Origin: Amycolatopsis sp. QT-25
GTDB lineage: Bacteria > Actinomycetota > Actinomycetes > Mycobacteriales > Pseudonocardiaceae
NCBI RefSeq assembly: GCF_029369745.1
Contig: NZ_CP120210.1
Location: forward strand, 2,480,001 to 2,544,000
Direction of reading: 5' to 3'
Length of the DNA: 64,000 nucleotides
Shown here: in pieces, positions 9,342 through 18,904 of the stretch
Layout: each line of letters begins with the position of its first letter
How positions within the stretch are numbered: the stretch's first letter is position 1
Program-made: the position numbers and the translations under genes
The notes under the pieces: generated by a model
The model's input: only the letters and a program-made list of their open reading frames with translations
Databases searched by the model: none
What the model was told of the DNA's origin: nothing

Positions 9342-11417
9342 TCACCCGAAGCCCCTGAGCTTCACTTTCGTGCCCTTCGGCACTTTGGTGCCCGGCTGCG
9401 GATCCTGCTGCAGGACGAAGTCGAAACCGCCGTTTCCGCCGCCGTGACCGTTGCCGTGTCCGCGACCCTCACGGTCGGGTTCCAGCCCCGCCTGTTTCAG
9501 AAGCTGGATGGCCTCCTCCATCCGTTTGAAGGTCACGTTCGGCACTTCGACGGCGTTCGAAACGAACACCCCGATCCGGCGGTTGCTCGCCTTCCCCCCG
9601 CCCTTCGGGTCGGTGCGGATCACCTGGCCGGCGGTGAACTGGTCGGAGAACTCCTCGCCTGCCTGGAACGGCTGGAAGCCGGCCTGCTGGAGGATCTGGA
9701 AGGCGGCGTCCTTGCTCTGGCCCGTGACGTCCGGGACCGGCGGCAGCGGTTCGGGGCCCTTCGACAGGATGATCGTGACCTGCCCGCCGATGTTCAGTTG
9801 CGAACCGGGGCTCGGGTCGACGCGGATCACCTTGTTCTTGCCGATGTCACTGTATTCCTGTTCGCCCTGGACCGGGGTCAGCTGCGCGGCCTTGATGGCG
9901 GTCTCGGCGTCTTGCTGGCTCGTCCCCGCCTGGATGTCCGGCACGATCGGACGGCCCTTCGACAGCACCACGTTGACCGTGGCGCCCGGGGCGAGCGACG
10001 TGCCCGCCGCGGGGTCGGACCGGATCACCGTGTGCTGGGCGGCGGTGTCGCTGTACTCCTCGGTGTAGGCCGGGGTCAACTTCGCCGACCGGAGCGCGTC
10101 ACCGGCGGCGGCCTGGTTCATCCCCGCCAGTTTCGGCACCGACGCCGAACTCGGACCGGAGTCGTTGAGTATGAAGGCGAACGCGCCGATCAGGCCGCCG
10201 AGAAGCACCACCGCGGCCGCGATCATCAGGTACAGCCGCTTGCGTGAACCCGGCTGCTCCTCCGCGGTCGGTTCGGACCGGGGAGGCGGGGTGCGCGGCG
10301 GCTGGGCGGGCGGCGGCGGTTCCCGGAACAGCGCCTGCGTTCCGCGCGGGCCGGTGACCGGCATGGTCGCTTCGGCGGCCGGGGTCAGCACCGTCGTCGC
10401 CATGCCCAGGTTCGCCGCCGGGACGACGGGGATGCCGGGAGTCGTGCGTTCGGCGTCGGTCTCCCGGTCGGCGTCCGCGGGCAGTGGCACGGGCACCGGG
10501 ACCGCCGGGACGCAGAGGACGATGCGCAGGTGGTTCAGCTCGGCGAGGAACGCCGCGGCGTCGGCCGGGCGCTGCTCGGGGTCGCGGCGCGTGGCGCGCA
10601 GAATCAGCTCGTCCAGCTGCGGCGGGAGGCCCGGACGCAGCTCGCTCGGGCGCGGGACGTCGTCGTTGACGTGCCGGTACGCCACCGAAAGGGCGGTGTC
10701 GCCGGTGTACGGCGGGCGTCCGGTGAGCATTTCGTACAGCAGGATCCCGGCCGAGTAGACGTCACCGCGGGAGGTGGTCGCGCCGGTGGCGACCTGTTCG
10801 GGCGAGACGTAGGCGACGGTGCCGAGGATGACGCTCGAACTCGTGGTGCCCGCGCTGGCGATCGCGCGGACCAGGCCGAAGTCGGCCACCTTGACCACGC
10901 CGCCCGAAAGCGTGGTGCCGCCGCGGCCGATGAGCACGTTCTCCGGTTTGACATCGCGGTGCACCAGACCGGCGGCGTGCGCGGCGGCCAGCGCGGAGAG
11001 CACCGGTTCGGTGATGCTCAGCGCGAGCGCGATGTCCAGCGGGCCGCGTTCGGCGAGCAGCTCACGCAGGGTCCCGCCGTCGACGAGTTCCATGATCAGG
11101 AACGCGCGGCCGGACTCCTCGCCGCCGGGGGTGTCGAAACCCTGGTCGTGCACCGCCACCACGTGCGGGTGGTGCAAGCGTGCCGCCGAGCGGGCTTCCC
11201 GCTCGAAGCGGTCGACGAACGACCGGTCGTCCGCGAACCGCGGGTCCATGATCTTGATGGCGACCTGGCGGTCCAGGCGGGTGTCGACGCCTCGGTACAC
11301 CGACGACATCCCACCGCGTGCGAGCAGCTTGTCCACCCGGTAGCGGCCCTCGAGCAGAGTGCCCACCAGAGTGGGATCCGTGCGTGTCACGGCTATGGAT
11401 CGTACGGAAGTACCCAT
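9342..11417 (-). CDS. pknL: PknL-type Ser/Thr kinase with four PASTA domains
   Basis: Membrane receptor kinase that phosphorylates target proteins on Ser/Thr; PASTA domains bind muropeptides or lipid II in related kinases. With the ATG at 11417 the protein has 691 residues: kinase domain with Lys55, catalytic HRDVKPEN (153-160) and DFG (about 179), a Pro-rich linker, one membrane helix (RLYLMIAAAVVLLGGLIG), then four extracellular PASTA repeats, the last carrying a Gly/His-rich insertion. In-frame ATGs at 11465 and 11525 are possible starts. Divergent from an Rv2175c-like gene, the same pairing as in Mycobacterium tuberculosis, where PknL phosphorylates Rv2175c. Confidence 0.93.
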   Translation of the reverse strand: MGTSVRSIAVTRTDPTLVGTLLEGRYRVDKLLARGGMSSVYRGVDTRLDRQVAIKIMDPRFADDRSFVDRFEREARSAARLHHPHVVAVHDQGFDTPGGEESGRAFLIMELVDGGTLRELLAERGPLDIALALSITEPVLSALAAAHAAGLVHRDVKPENVLIGRGGTTLSGGVVKVADFGLVRAIASAGTTSSSVILGTVAYVSPEQVATGATTSRGDVYSAGILLYEMLTGRPPYTGDTALSVAYRHVNDDVPRPSELRPGLPPQLDELILRATRRDPEQRPADAAAFLAELNHLRIVLCVPAVPVPVPLPADADRETDAERTTPGIPVVPAANLGMATTVLTPAAEATMPVTGPRGTQALFREPPPPAQPPRTPPPRSEPTAEEQPGSRKRLYLMIAAAVVLLGGLIGAFAFILNDSGPSSASVPKLAGMNQAAAGDALRSAKLTPAYTEEYSDTAAQHTVIRSDPAAGTSLAPGATVNVVLSKGRPIVPDIQAGTSQQDAETAIKAAQLTPVQGEQEYSDIGKNKVIRVDPSPGSQLNIGGQVTIILSKGPEPLPPVPDVTGQSKDAAFQILQQAGFQPFQAGEEFSDQFTAGQVIRTDPKGGGKASNRRIGVFVSNAVEVPNVTFKRMEEAIQLLKQAGLEPDREGRGHGNGHGGGNGGFDFVLQQDPQPGTKVPKGTKVKLRGFG

Positions 11418-11564
11418 GTCCTGGTGTACGGGACCTGACCCGCCGGGGATCACGATTTCCGTCATTTCGTCGAAACGGCGGTATGCGTGACGAAAGGGCA
11501 CTCTCCGTGATGACGAGGTCGTCACCCATGCGTACCAGCGGAGCGAAAGACGGAATGTGGCACA

Positions 11565-11942
11565 GTGTCACCTGTGAGTGGTATTCCCGTCGCCGACGAC
11601 GTTCTCGACGCAGATGTGGCCGTTCTCCCGTTGCCGGAGGTCGCGAACGCGCTGAACATTTCGGCCAACAAGGTCCGTCAGATGCTGCGCGACGGTCATC
11701 TGATCGCCGTCCGGCGCAAGGGCGAGTTGTACGTCCCGGGCGCGTTCCTGGTGAAGGACGGCGTGGTCAAGGGCTTGGCAGGCACCATCACCGTGCTCGC
11801 GGACTCCGGTTTCAGCCGGACGGAGATGCTGCGCTGGCTCTTCGCCACGGACGAGAGCCTGCCGGGATCGACCCCGGTCAACGCGCTCCGCACCAGCCAT
11901 GGCACCGAAGTCAAACGGCGCGCGCAGGCGATGGCGTTCTGA
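11565..11942 (+). CDS. Rv2175c-like DNA-binding protein, probable PknL substrate
   Basis: A 125-residue soluble protein with a winged helix-turn-helix near the N-terminus (LPEVANALNISANKVRQML) and the C-terminal region typical of the Rv2175c family. In M. tuberculosis, Rv2175c binds DNA and is phosphorylated by PknL; the divergent kinase here makes the same relation likely. GTG starts at 11565 and 11574 are both possible. The coding end overlaps the convergent MFS gene by 32 bases. Its target genes are unknown. Confidence 0.85.
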   Translation: MSPVSGIPVADDVLDADVAVLPLPEVANALNISANKVRQMLRDGHLIAVRRKGELYVPGAFLVKDGVVKGLAGTITVLADSGFSRTEMLRWLFATDESLPGSTPVNALRTSHGTEVKRRAQAMAF

Positions 11943-13077
11943 CTTTGACCAGCGCGAACGTCGCGGCCGCGAGAAGCTGGCACGCCGCCGCGGCACCCAG
12001 CGCCGTGGTTACGGAGAGTGCGCTCAACGGTCCCGCGGCCGCCGCGCCCGCCGCGAGCCCGGTGATCTTCACGCTCGCCGCCGTCGTGAACACCTGAGCT
12101 CGCACTCGCGCGGGCGCTTCGCGATGCCGGATGGCGAAAAGCGCCGAAAGTTGCGGCCCTTCGGCGAATCCGGCGACCACGGCGGCGATCAGAAGGGTCA
12201 CCACGTCGTGGCCTGTCGCCGCGAGCAGGAAACTCGCGCCCAGCAAAACGGTGCTGGCGAGCACGGTGCGGTCGGGTGGCGGCGGTCTGCGGGCGAGGGC
12301 GGCGTTCGCGATCAGTGACGCGGCGGCCAGCACGGTGAGCAGAAGCGCGCCGAAGCCCGGATTCCCCAGCCGTTGAGCGCCGAGCAGCGGGTAGCAGACC
12401 ACGGCGATCCCGATGCCGGCGAAGGACACCGTGGACGTCGCGGTGGCCCGCAGCAGCGCGCGGTTGCGGAAGAGGACCGCGAAGCCGTCTGCGAGTTGTC
12501 GGCGGATCGGGGTCGCGGGCTTCGCTTCGGCGGCGGGCAGTGACCACGCGGCGGGAAAAGCGGCGGCGACGAGCGTGATCGCGACGGCGACCGCGGCCGG
12601 GGCGCCGGCGTACGCGGCCACGAGCCCGGCGAGTCCCGGCCCGGCGAGGCTCGCGGCGGTGAACGTCATCGCGTCCAGCGTGCTCGCCCTCGGCAGCGGC
12701 GTCCGGCCGCGGACCTTCGGCAACTGCGCCGTCCAGCCGCCCGCCAAGGCCGGGTTGAGCAGCCCGGCCGCGACGGCCACCGCGATCGCCGCGGGGAGTT
12801 CGGCGAGGGCGAGTACCGCGCCGAGCCCGCCCGCGTAGGCGAGCAGCGCCCAGGCGAGCAGCCGCCCGGGCCGGGGGCTGCGGTCGAGCAGTGCCCCGAG
12901 CAGCGGCCCGCCCGCCGCCGCGGCGACCGTCAGGCCCGCGAGCAGCGCGGACCCGGTGGCGGCCGAACCGTCGACGCTCATGCCGAGCAGGAGCAACGCC
13001 GGTCCGGACAGTTCGTCCCCGGTTCTGGCGACCGTCGCGCCGGTCAAGTAGACGGCGAGACTGTAACGGCCTCTCAT
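11911..13077 (-). CDS. MFS transporter
   Basis: Polytopic membrane protein of 388 residues with about 12 hydrophobic segments and loops rich in Arg (LLDRSPRPGRLLAW), typical of a major facilitator of the drug-efflux type. The start MRGRYSLAVYL at 13077 begins the first helix; the upstream open frame is Pro/Arg-rich and antisense to the neighbouring gene. It is divergent from a CGNR zinc-finger regulator, with an 8-bp inverted repeat spanning its start codon. The substrate cannot be told from sequence. Confidence 0.85.
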   Translation of the reverse strand: MRGRYSLAVYLTGATVARTGDELSGPALLLLGMSVDGSAATGSALLAGLTVAAAAGGPLLGALLDRSPRPGRLLAWALLAYAGGLGAVLALAELPAAIAVAVAAGLLNPALAGGWTAQLPKVRGRTPLPRASTLDAMTFTAASLAGPGLAGLVAAYAGAPAAVAVAITLVAAAFPAAWSLPAAEAKPATPIRRQLADGFAVLFRNRALLRATATSTVSFAGIGIAVVCYPLLGAQRLGNPGFGALLLTVLAAASLIANAALARRPPPPDRTVLASTVLLGASFLLAATGHDVVTLLIAAVVAGFAEGPQLSALFAIRHREAPARVRAQVFTTAASVKITGLAAGAAAAGPLSALSVTTALGAAAACQLLAAATFALVKVRTPSPARAV

Positions 13078-13093
13078 GGGTAAGACGTTACAG
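13061..13093. promoter_or_regulatory. Inverted repeat between MFS and CGNR genes
   Basis: CTGTAACG (13061-13068) and CGTTACAG (13086-13093) form a perfect 8-bp inverted repeat with a 17-base spacer. The MFS start codon lies in the spacer and the right arm ends 7 bases before the CGNR start. This is a plausible operator shared by the divergent pair, possibly bound by the CGNR protein; inference only. Confidence 0.5.
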
Positions 13094-13100
13094 TGGGGGT

Positions 13101-13652
13101 ATGACTTCAGCGCAGCGGGATTTCCTGCCCGGCCGTTCGGCGCGGGCGGCGGCGCAGCGAGCGGTGGATCTGCTGGAGGTCCTGCTCGCACCGGAACCCT
13201 CGGTCGCGTCGATTCGTGCCGTACTCGAGGCGCACGGCGAGACCTCGGTCGAGTTGGCGCCTTCGGAGGTGGCGTCGTTGCGCGAGGCCGCTGTGGAACT
13301 GCGTGAGGTGTTCGCGGCGCGGGATGCCGCCGAGGCGGCCGGCTCACTCAACCGGCTGCTGGCTCGCTACGCGCATCCGCCGCGGCTGACCGAGCACGCG
13401 GACGGGTTCGGCTGGCATTTGCACGTGGACGCCGCCGACGACGGACCTTGGGGCGCGTGGCTGGTGACGTCGTCCGCGCTGGCGTTGGCGGTGTTGCTGG
13501 CGGACCGCCAGGCGCCACCGGGCGGACTGTGCGCGGCTTCGGGGTGCGGGAAGCCCTTCGCGCACCTGGGTGGGGGGAGTCCGCGGCGGTACTGCTCGAC
13601 GCGATGTGCGACTCGGGAGCGGGTCGCCGCGCACCGGCGGCAGCGGTCTTGA
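13101..13652 (+). CDS. CGNR-type zinc-finger regulator (ABATE domain)
   Basis: A 183-residue protein with an N-terminal ABATE-type helical domain and a C-terminal treble-clef-like zinc finger. The finger reads CAASGCGKPF then YCSTRCATRERVAAHR, so the family CGNR tetrad appears as CATR. Members are annotated as stress-induced DNA-binding regulators. The start has GGGGG directly upstream. The divergent MFS gene is its probable target. Confidence 0.82.
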   Translation: MTSAQRDFLPGRSARAAAQRAVDLLEVLLAPEPSVASIRAVLEAHGETSVELAPSEVASLREAAVELREVFAARDAAEAAGSLNRLLARYAHPPRLTEHADGFGWHLHVDAADDGPWGAWLVTSSALALAVLLADRQAPPGGLCAASGCGKPFAHLGGGSPRRYCSTRCATRERVAAHRRQRS

Positions 13653-13801
13653 GGTCCGCGAGGGCCCGAGTTCGGTGTGGACGTCGTCGACTGTCCGAAC
13701 GGCAGGTTGGTGGAGGGTCTCGAGTGGCGATTCGGCGTCCTTGAGGTGCTGATCGAGGTGCTGATCGAGGCCACGGGTAGCTCGCCAGCCCCGGGCCCGA
13801 A

Positions 13802-13856
13802 CGCCATGAAAGGTCCTTTCCTTGCGAAATTTGCAAGGAAAGGACCTTTCATGGCG
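13802..13856. repeat. 24-bp perfect hairpin, copy A of the CATGAA(A)GG family
   Basis: Arms at 13802-13825 and 13833-13856 are exact reverse complements (24 bp) around a 7-base loop. The outer part reads CCATGAAAGG and the inner part TTCCTTGC. It lies between the convergent CGNR and LLM genes and probably ends transcription of both. It shares its outer and inner words with the hairpin at 23326-23380, while the bases in between differ and still pair. Confidence 0.85.
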
Positions 13857-13868
13857 CGCGAAAGCGGC

Positions 13869-14654
13869 TCAGGCCTGCTTGTCCCGCCAAACGATCCAGG
13901 ACCGCAGCTTGTCGAGGTTGTAGTCCGGCCCGCCGGTCGCCACGGTGAACAGCGAGACACCCAGCTCCAGCAGCTTCGGGCCCAGCTCCTCGGGCTCGCC
14001 CTCGACGGCGACCGAACGCTCGATCTCCTTGGGGTCCCGGCCCACGTCGGCGCAGTGCTGGTCGAGGATCTTGACCTTGCGTTCCACGACCTCCGGGTCG
14101 CCGAAGCCGTGCCAGATGTCGGCGTGCTTCGCGACCAAGCGAAGGGTCTTCTTCTCGCCGCCGCCACCGATCAGCACCGGGATGTCCCGGACCGGCTGCG
14201 GGTTCAGCTTGCCGAGCCTGCTCTCGATCCGCGGGAGTGCCTCGGCGAGGTCGTCGAGCCGTCCGCCCGCGGTGCCGAACTCGTAGCCGTACTCGTCGTA
14301 GTCCTTCTCGAACCAGCCGGAGCCGATCCCGAGGATCAGCCGCCCGCCGGAGATGTTGTCGACGGTGCGGGCCATGTCGGCCAGCAGTTCGGGGTTGCGG
14401 TAGCTGTTGCACGTCACCAACGCGCCGATCTCGACCCGCGACGTGGACTCCGCCCAGGCGCCCAACATGGTCCAGCACTCGTAGTGCAGACCGTCGGGGT
14501 CACCGTAGAGCGGGTAGAAGTGGTCCCAGTTGAAGACGATGTCCACGCCGAGGTCTTCGGCCTCCGAAGCCGCCCGGCGGATGGCCTTGTATTCGGCGTG
14601 CTGCGGTTGCAGCTGGACACCGATCCGGATCTTCCTGTTCGCAGCAGTGGTCAT
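13869..14654 (-). CDS. LLM-class F420-dependent oxidoreductase
   Basis: TIM-barrel enzyme of the luciferase-like family, 261 residues, resembling actinobacterial members that use coenzyme F420 rather than FMN. Family landmarks are [31 protein letters not shown] and [16 protein letters not shown]. Its start overlaps the crtB stop as ATGA, making it the fourth, translationally coupled gene of the carotenoid operon. It may modify an isoprenoid, but M. tuberculosis has a similar protein (Rv2161c) near its dcw cluster with no known role, so the function is open. Confidence 0.88.
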   Translation of the reverse strand: MTTAANRKIRIGVQLQPQHAEYKAIRRAASEAEDLGVDIVFNWDHFYPLYGDPDGLHYECWTMLGAWAESTSRVEIGALVTCNSYRNPELLADMARTVDNISGGRLILGIGSGWFEKDYDEYGYEFGTAGGRLDDLAEALPRIESRLGKLNPQPVRDIPVLIGGGGEKKTLRLVAKHADIWHGFGDPEVVERKVKILDQHCADVGRDPKEIERSVAVEGEPEELGPKLLELGVSLFTVATGGPDYNLDKLRSWIVWRDKQA

Positions 14655-15580
14655 GTTCGCACCTTAAGCCTGGAGTTGCTCCACGCGCTCGTCAGCAATT
14701 TCGGCAGGGCGACGGCCGCGCGACGACGGCGGGGGACGACCGCGCGGGTGTTCAGCACGTCGTGACCGAGGGCCTCGATCTCGTCGAGAATGCCTTCGTA
14801 GAGCACGAGTGCCGTCCGCACGCAGTCGCGGGATTCTTCGCGCAGCGACGGGATGCCCGCCCGGGCGCGGCGGTACACCGCCCGGTTGCGCGCCACGGCG
14901 ACCGCGAGCGCGCGCCGCACCCGCCGGTCCGGGAGGCCGCGGGCACGCGACCCTTCGAGCAGTTCGCGGTCGACGCCGAACGCGGCCAGTTCTTCGGTGG
15001 GCAGGTACAGCCGCCCGCGGTCGAGGTCCTCGCCGATGTCGCGCAGGAAGTTGGTCAGCTGGAAGGCCTCGCCCAACGCGGCGGCGCCGGGTTCGGCTTC
15101 CGCGAGCGGGACGACGGTGCCGAAGACGGGCAGCATCTGCAAGCCGATCACCTCGGCCGAACCGTGGACGTATTCCCGGAGGTCGGCGTAGGTCGCGTAC
15201 TCGGTGATTTCGAGATCCATCGCCATGGACCGCAGGAACGCGTCGAACAACGCGCGGTCCAGGTCGTGGCGGCGCACGGTGTCGGCGAGCGCGGTCAGGA
15301 CCGGATCGGCCGGTGTGCCGCCGTCGAAGATCCGCGCGACCATGACGGCGACCTCGTCCAGCGCGGTCGCGGGATCGGTGCCGGGCGCGGGATTGTCGAC
15401 CAATTCGTCCGCCATTCGCGCGAAGCCGTACAGCGCGTGCGCGAACGGCCGCGTCCGCGGTGGCAGCAGCCGGGTGGCGAGGAAGAAGGTGCGCCCGTGG
15501 TGCGCGTTGATGCGGCGGCAGGCGGTGTAGGCGGCCCGCAACGCCGGGCCGGTGATGCCCGCGGCGTCGAGTTCGTTCAT
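14651..15580 (-). CDS. crtB: Phytoene synthase
   Basis: Head-to-head condensation of two geranylgeranyl diphosphates to phytoene, the first committed carotenoid step. The 309-residue protein starts [15 protein letters not shown]; two Asp-rich metal sites are visible, DELVD near residue 55 and the more C-terminal [17 protein letters not shown]. The ATG overlaps the crtI stop (ATGA) and the stop overlaps the LLM start. It lies in the crtE-crtI-crtB order, so lycopene-type pigments are the likely product. No cyclase or ketolase is nearby. Confidence 0.94.
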   Translation of the reverse strand: MNELDAAGITGPALRAAYTACRRINAHHGRTFFLATRLLPPRTRPFAHALYGFARMADELVDNPAPGTDPATALDEVAVMVARIFDGGTPADPVLTALADTVRRHDLDRALFDAFLRSMAMDLEITEYATYADLREYVHGSAEVIGLQMLPVFGTVVPLAEAEPGAAALGEAFQLTNFLRDIGEDLDRGRLYLPTEELAAFGVDRELLEGSRARGLPDRRVRRALAVAVARNRAVYRRARAGIPSLREESRDCVRTALVLYEGILDEIEALGHDVLNTRAVVPRRRRAAVALPKLLTSAWSNSRLKVRT

Positions 15581-17052
15581 CGGCCGGTGACCCGTCCCGC
15601 AGCCAGCCTGCCGGAGATCACCACCGGCGGGATGCCGACGCCGGGGATGGTCCCGCAACCCGCCAGTACGACGTTTTCCACCGCGCGCAGGAGGTTTCCC
15701 GGCCGGAACGGGCCGGTCTGGGCGAAGGTGTGCGCGAGCGAGAACGGGGTGCCCGCGGTGAGCCCGCGTTCCGCCCAGCCCTGCGGGGTGATCGTCTCGT
15801 CGACGGTGAAGTCGTCCGCGAACCCGGTCAGACCGCGCTTCTCCAGTGTGCGCAGGAGTTCCTCGCGATAGGCGGGGCCGACCCGGTGCCAGTCGATCTT
15901 GCCGCGGCGCAGGTTCGGCGCCGGGGCGAGGACCGAGATCACCTGGTCGCCGCCGGGAGCCAGCCCCGGTTCCGTCGCGGTCGGCCGGGTCACCAGCAGC
16001 GAAGGATCGCTCATCAGCTTGCCCTCGCGGATGATCTCCGAGAACGTCTTCTCCCAGGCTTGGCCGAAGAAAATGGTGTGGTGGCCCAAGTACGGCCACG
16101 TCTTCGGCGCGTGCCCGTGCAGTACGACGGCCGACGGCGAGTACCGCAGCGGCAGCGGACGCCGGGGGCGAGCGCCGAGCAGCCGGTACGCGGTGCCGAG
16201 TTCGGTCGCGAGAACCACGGTGTCGCAAGGGATCCGCTCGCCCGAGCGGGTCCGTACCGCGCGCACTCGCGAGGAAACCCTTTCCAGCCAAGCGGCTTCG
16301 GTGCCGAAACGCACCTCAGCGCCGGCGCGGCCGGCCGCGTTCGCCATCGCTCGCGCGATCTCGCCCATCCCGCCCGACGGGTAGTAGACCCCGCCGACGG
16401 TGTCCATGTAGGAAATGACGCCGTACGCGCCGATCGCGCGCGCCGGGTCGAGTCCCGCGTAGAGCGACTGGAAGGAGAAGAGCCGGCGCACGCGGTCGTC
16501 GCGCAGGAATCCGCCGATCTTCGGGCCGAGCCGGCCGAAACCGCCCAACACTGCCAGTTTCGCCAGCTCCGGGCGTACGAGATCGAGCGGGGAATCGAAG
16601 TTCGCGCCGATGAAGTGATCCTTCTGCACCGCGTACAGCTCGGTCAGCCAGCGCCGCAACCGTCGGTAGCCCTCGGCTTCGGCGGGACCGGCGGCCGCGC
16701 GGATCTCGGCCTCCATCGCCGCCGCCTCGGTGTGCACGGCGATCGTGGTGTCGTCGGCGAACCTCGCGCGGTAGGCCGGGTCGAGCCGGGTCAGCGTCAG
16801 GTTGGCCGACAGGGATTCGCCGACCGCGGAAAAGGCCTCGTCGAGCAGTTCGGGCATGGTCAGCACACTGGCGCCGGTGTCGACGGTGTTGCCGCCGAAC
16901 TCCGCCTGTCCCACCCGGCCCCCGGGGCTCTCGTCCTGTTCCAGCAGGGTCACCGAGCGGCCGGCGCCGAGCAGGTGCAGCGTCGCCGACAACCCGGCGA
17001 GTCCGCCACCGATCACCACCACGTGGTCACTCGGACCGGTGACGGTGCGCAT
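15577..17052 (-). CDS. crtI: Phytoene desaturase family (CrtI)
   Basis: FAD-dependent membrane-associated desaturase, 491 residues. The dinucleotide loop [13 protein letters not shown] (residues 12-24) and the C-terminal FAD signature [18 protein letters not shown] are clear. CrtI-type enzymes introduce two to four double bonds into phytoene; the number here cannot be read from sequence. Its start shares one base with the crtE stop (TGATG) and its stop overlaps the crtB start. Confidence 0.93.
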   Translation of the reverse strand: MRTVTGPSDHVVVIGGGLAGLSATLHLLGAGRSVTLLEQDESPGGRVGQAEFGGNTVDTGASVLTMPELLDEAFSAVGESLSANLTLTRLDPAYRARFADDTTIAVHTEAAAMEAEIRAAAGPAEAEGYRRLRRWLTELYAVQKDHFIGANFDSPLDLVRPELAKLAVLGGFGRLGPKIGGFLRDDRVRRLFSFQSLYAGLDPARAIGAYGVISYMDTVGGVYYPSGGMGEIARAMANAAGRAGAEVRFGTEAAWLERVSSRVRAVRTRSGERIPCDTVVLATELGTAYRLLGARPRRPLPLRYSPSAVVLHGHAPKTWPYLGHHTIFFGQAWEKTFSEIIREGKLMSDPSLLVTRPTATEPGLAPGGDQVISVLAPAPNLRRGKIDWHRVGPAYREELLRTLEKRGLTGFADDFTVDETITPQGWAERGLTAGTPFSLAHTFAQTGPFRPGNLLRAVENVVLAGCGTIPGVGIPPVVISGRLAAGRVTGR

Positions 17053-18143
17053 CAGTACGTCCGCTGGGTCGCCTTGACGACCAGCCCGGTCAGCGCGGCG
17101 GGGGCGGGCTCGGCCAGGTGTGCGCGGTCGAGCGCCGCCATCGCGGAATCGGTCAGCTCGTCGATGCGGCGTTCCACCGCGTCGACCGCACCGACGTCTC
17201 GCAGTGCTTCGCGCACGGCCTCGACGGCGTCTTCGGACAGGTGGGCGTCACCGATGGCGTCGGAAATGACCTTCGCCGCCGCGTCCTTGCCCTGCCCGGC
17301 CGCGCGCTGGAGACCGAGCGCGACCAGCAGCGTGCGCTTGCCCTCCCGCAGGTCGTCGCCCGCGGGTTTGCCGGTGACCGACGGGTCGCCGAACACCCCG
17401 AGCAGGTCGTCCCGCAGCTGGAACGCCACGCCGACCTCGTCGCCGAATTCGCGCAGCGTCGCGATCAGGGCGTCGTCGGCGCCGCCGAGCGCGGCACCGA
17501 GGTGCAGCGGGCGCTGGACGGTGTACGCGGCCGTCTTGAGCTTGCAGATGTGCAGTGCCGCCTCGGGGGAGGCGTCGCCGGTGGCCTGGGTGCGGACGTC
17601 GAGGTACTGCCCGGCGAGTACTTCGGTACGCATCGCGCGCCACGCCGGCCGTGCCGCCGCGAGGACCGCGTGCGGAAGCGGGGCTTCGCCGAACATGTCG
17701 TCGGCCCAGGCCAGCGCGAGGTCGCCGACCAGGACCGCGGTCGCGAGGCCGAACGTGCTCGGCGAACCGAGCCAGCCGCTGTCGGCGTGGAGCTTCGCGC
17801 CCGCGATGTGCACGGTCGGTGAACCGCGGCGCGAATCGGAGGAGTCGATGAGGTCGTCGTGGATCAGCGCGCACGCCTGGATCAGCTCCAGGCTCGCGAC
17901 CGCCTGCAGGACACCTTCGACGTCCGGCCCGGCCGGATCGCCCCCCGCGCCGCGCCAGCCCCACCAGGCGAACGTCGGCCGCAAACGTTTGCCGCCGCCG
18001 AGCACGAATTCGGCCAGCGCGTCGATCCCCGCCCCGACGCTCGGCTCGGTGCGGCGGATTTCGGTCCCGGCGCGCTCGAGGAAGCCGGCCAGCGCCCGCT
18101 CGACGTGGGCGGGCAGATCGGCGTCGTAGGCGGATGTGTCCAT
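17052..18143 (-). CDS. crtE: Geranylgeranyl diphosphate synthase (polyprenyl synthase)
   Basis: Trans-prenyltransferase of 363 residues making C20 diphosphate for the downstream phytoene synthase. GGGKRLRP marks the substrate site, the first Asp-rich motif DDLID is at 96-100 and the second DDLLGVFGD at 245-253. I chose the ATG at 18143 because GGAGG lies 8 bases upstream; the frame is open 24 codons further. Equivalent to IdsA2 of mycobacteria by position between an Rv2175c homologue and metF. First gene of the carotenoid operon. Confidence 0.93.
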   Translation of the reverse strand: MDTSAYDADLPAHVERALAGFLERAGTEIRRTEPSVGAGIDALAEFVLGGGKRLRPTFAWWGWRGAGGDPAGPDVEGVLQAVASLELIQACALIHDDLIDSSDSRRGSPTVHIAGAKLHADSGWLGSPSTFGLATAVLVGDLALAWADDMFGEAPLPHAVLAAARPAWRAMRTEVLAGQYLDVRTQATGDASPEAALHICKLKTAAYTVQRPLHLGAALGGADDALIATLREFGDEVGVAFQLRDDLLGVFGDPSVTGKPAGDDLREGKRTLLVALGLQRAAGQGKDAAAKVISDAIGDAHLSEDAVEAVREALRDVGAVDAVERRIDELTDSAMAALDRAHLAEPAPAALTGLVVKATQRTY

Positions 18144-18209
18144 GAGCACATCCTCCGGGAAGGACGGCTTCCCGACCCAGTCGGGTGCCGTGGAATGTGG
18201 CGGAACTCG

Positions 18210-18318
18210 CCGCAATCAGTCACCTGGTTGCGATCCTTGCGCAGGCAACTACCGCGACCAGGTGTCGAATTGCGGTAGGGCGTCGGGTCAACTGCCGCAA
18301 GTAGGTGACTAATTGCGG
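18210..18318. repeat. Cluster of three degenerate CGCAATTAG-type repeats
   Basis: Three related elements lie side by side: forward at 18210-18232 (CCGCAATCAGTCACCTGG...), reverse at about 18252-18275 and reverse at about 18294-18318. The last one supplies the TAG stop of the CGNR gene at 18309. They occupy the gap between that gene and crtE. Another complete copy, an inverted pair, is at 29173-29229. Confidence 0.8.
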
Positions 18319-18857
18319 GTTTTGGCGTAGTGCCGTTTCGCTCGCGCCCGGTTGCCGCAGTCCGACGAACTGCACCAGCGTCGGGAACGGTTGCGCGTGT
18401 GGTCGGTGAAGATCCAGCCGCAGCCCGGCCCTTCGCACTCCCGGATCCGCGCCAGATCCCCGGTCCGGAGCAGGTCCTCGGCCGCCAGCGCAAGGAAGTG
18501 CGGCAGCGCGTCGCCGTTCGTCAGCGGCACCTCCCACCGCAGTGGCAAGGACGACGGCAGCGAGGCGTGCCGATAGGCCTCGATCAAGGGTTTTCGCAGC
18601 GCCGTGACGTCCGGCGGATCCGACACGAGCACGCGATACAGCGTCTCGCGAAAGGCCTTCACCGTCTTCAAGACGGCCTCGGAGATCTCCAGCCGTTCGG
18701 TGCCCGCGCCGACCACGACGACCCACTCGGACAGCCGTTCCGGAGCCGAAAGCCGGTCTTCCCGCCGGGCCGGATCACGCCGCCAGGAAACGGTGTTGAC
18801 CAGGTCTAACGGCATGCTCCCGCCGATGCTGTCGTACCCGTCCCAATGGCCGTCCAC
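18309..18857 (-). CDS. CGNR zinc-finger regulator (ABATE domain)
   Basis: A 182-residue regulator with an N-terminal ABATE region (PLDLVNTVSWR) and a C-terminal zinc finger CEGPGCGWIFTDHTRNRSRR followed by WCSSSDCGNRARAKRH, the textbook CGNR motif. Its last two residues, Arg-Asn, and stop come from an intergenic repeat. It is divergent from azlCD with a 47-base shared AT-rich promoter region, so it is the likely regulator of that exporter. Confidence 0.88.
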   Translation of the reverse strand: MDGHWDGYDSIGGSMPLDLVNTVSWRRDPARREDRLSAPERLSEWVVVVGAGTERLEISEAVLKTVKAFRETLYRVLVSDPPDVTALRKPLIEAYRHASLPSSLPLRWEVPLTNGDALPHFLALAAEDLLRTGDLARIRECEGPGCGWIFTDHTRNRSRRWCSSSDCGNRARAKRHYAKTRN

Positions 18858-18864
18858 GGACTCT

Positions 18865-18896
18865 CCTAATGGTCAAAATCAGTTTAGCTTGTTAGG
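18865..18896. promoter_or_regulatory. AT-rich divergent promoter between CGNR gene and azlC
   Basis: The 47-base gap is strikingly AT-rich for this genome and contains CCTAATGGTCAAAATC and AGTTTAGCTTGTTAGG, with CCTAA/TTAGG as outer inverted arms. It must hold both promoters and probably the operator of the CGNR protein. Exact boxes are inferred. Confidence 0.45.
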
Positions 18897-18904
18897 CTCA
18901 GGTG

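Noticed and set aside
13802..13856. Short open frame through the hairpin (starts ATGAAAGGT)
   Set aside because: The frame arises from the palindrome and exists on both strands; no ribosome site.
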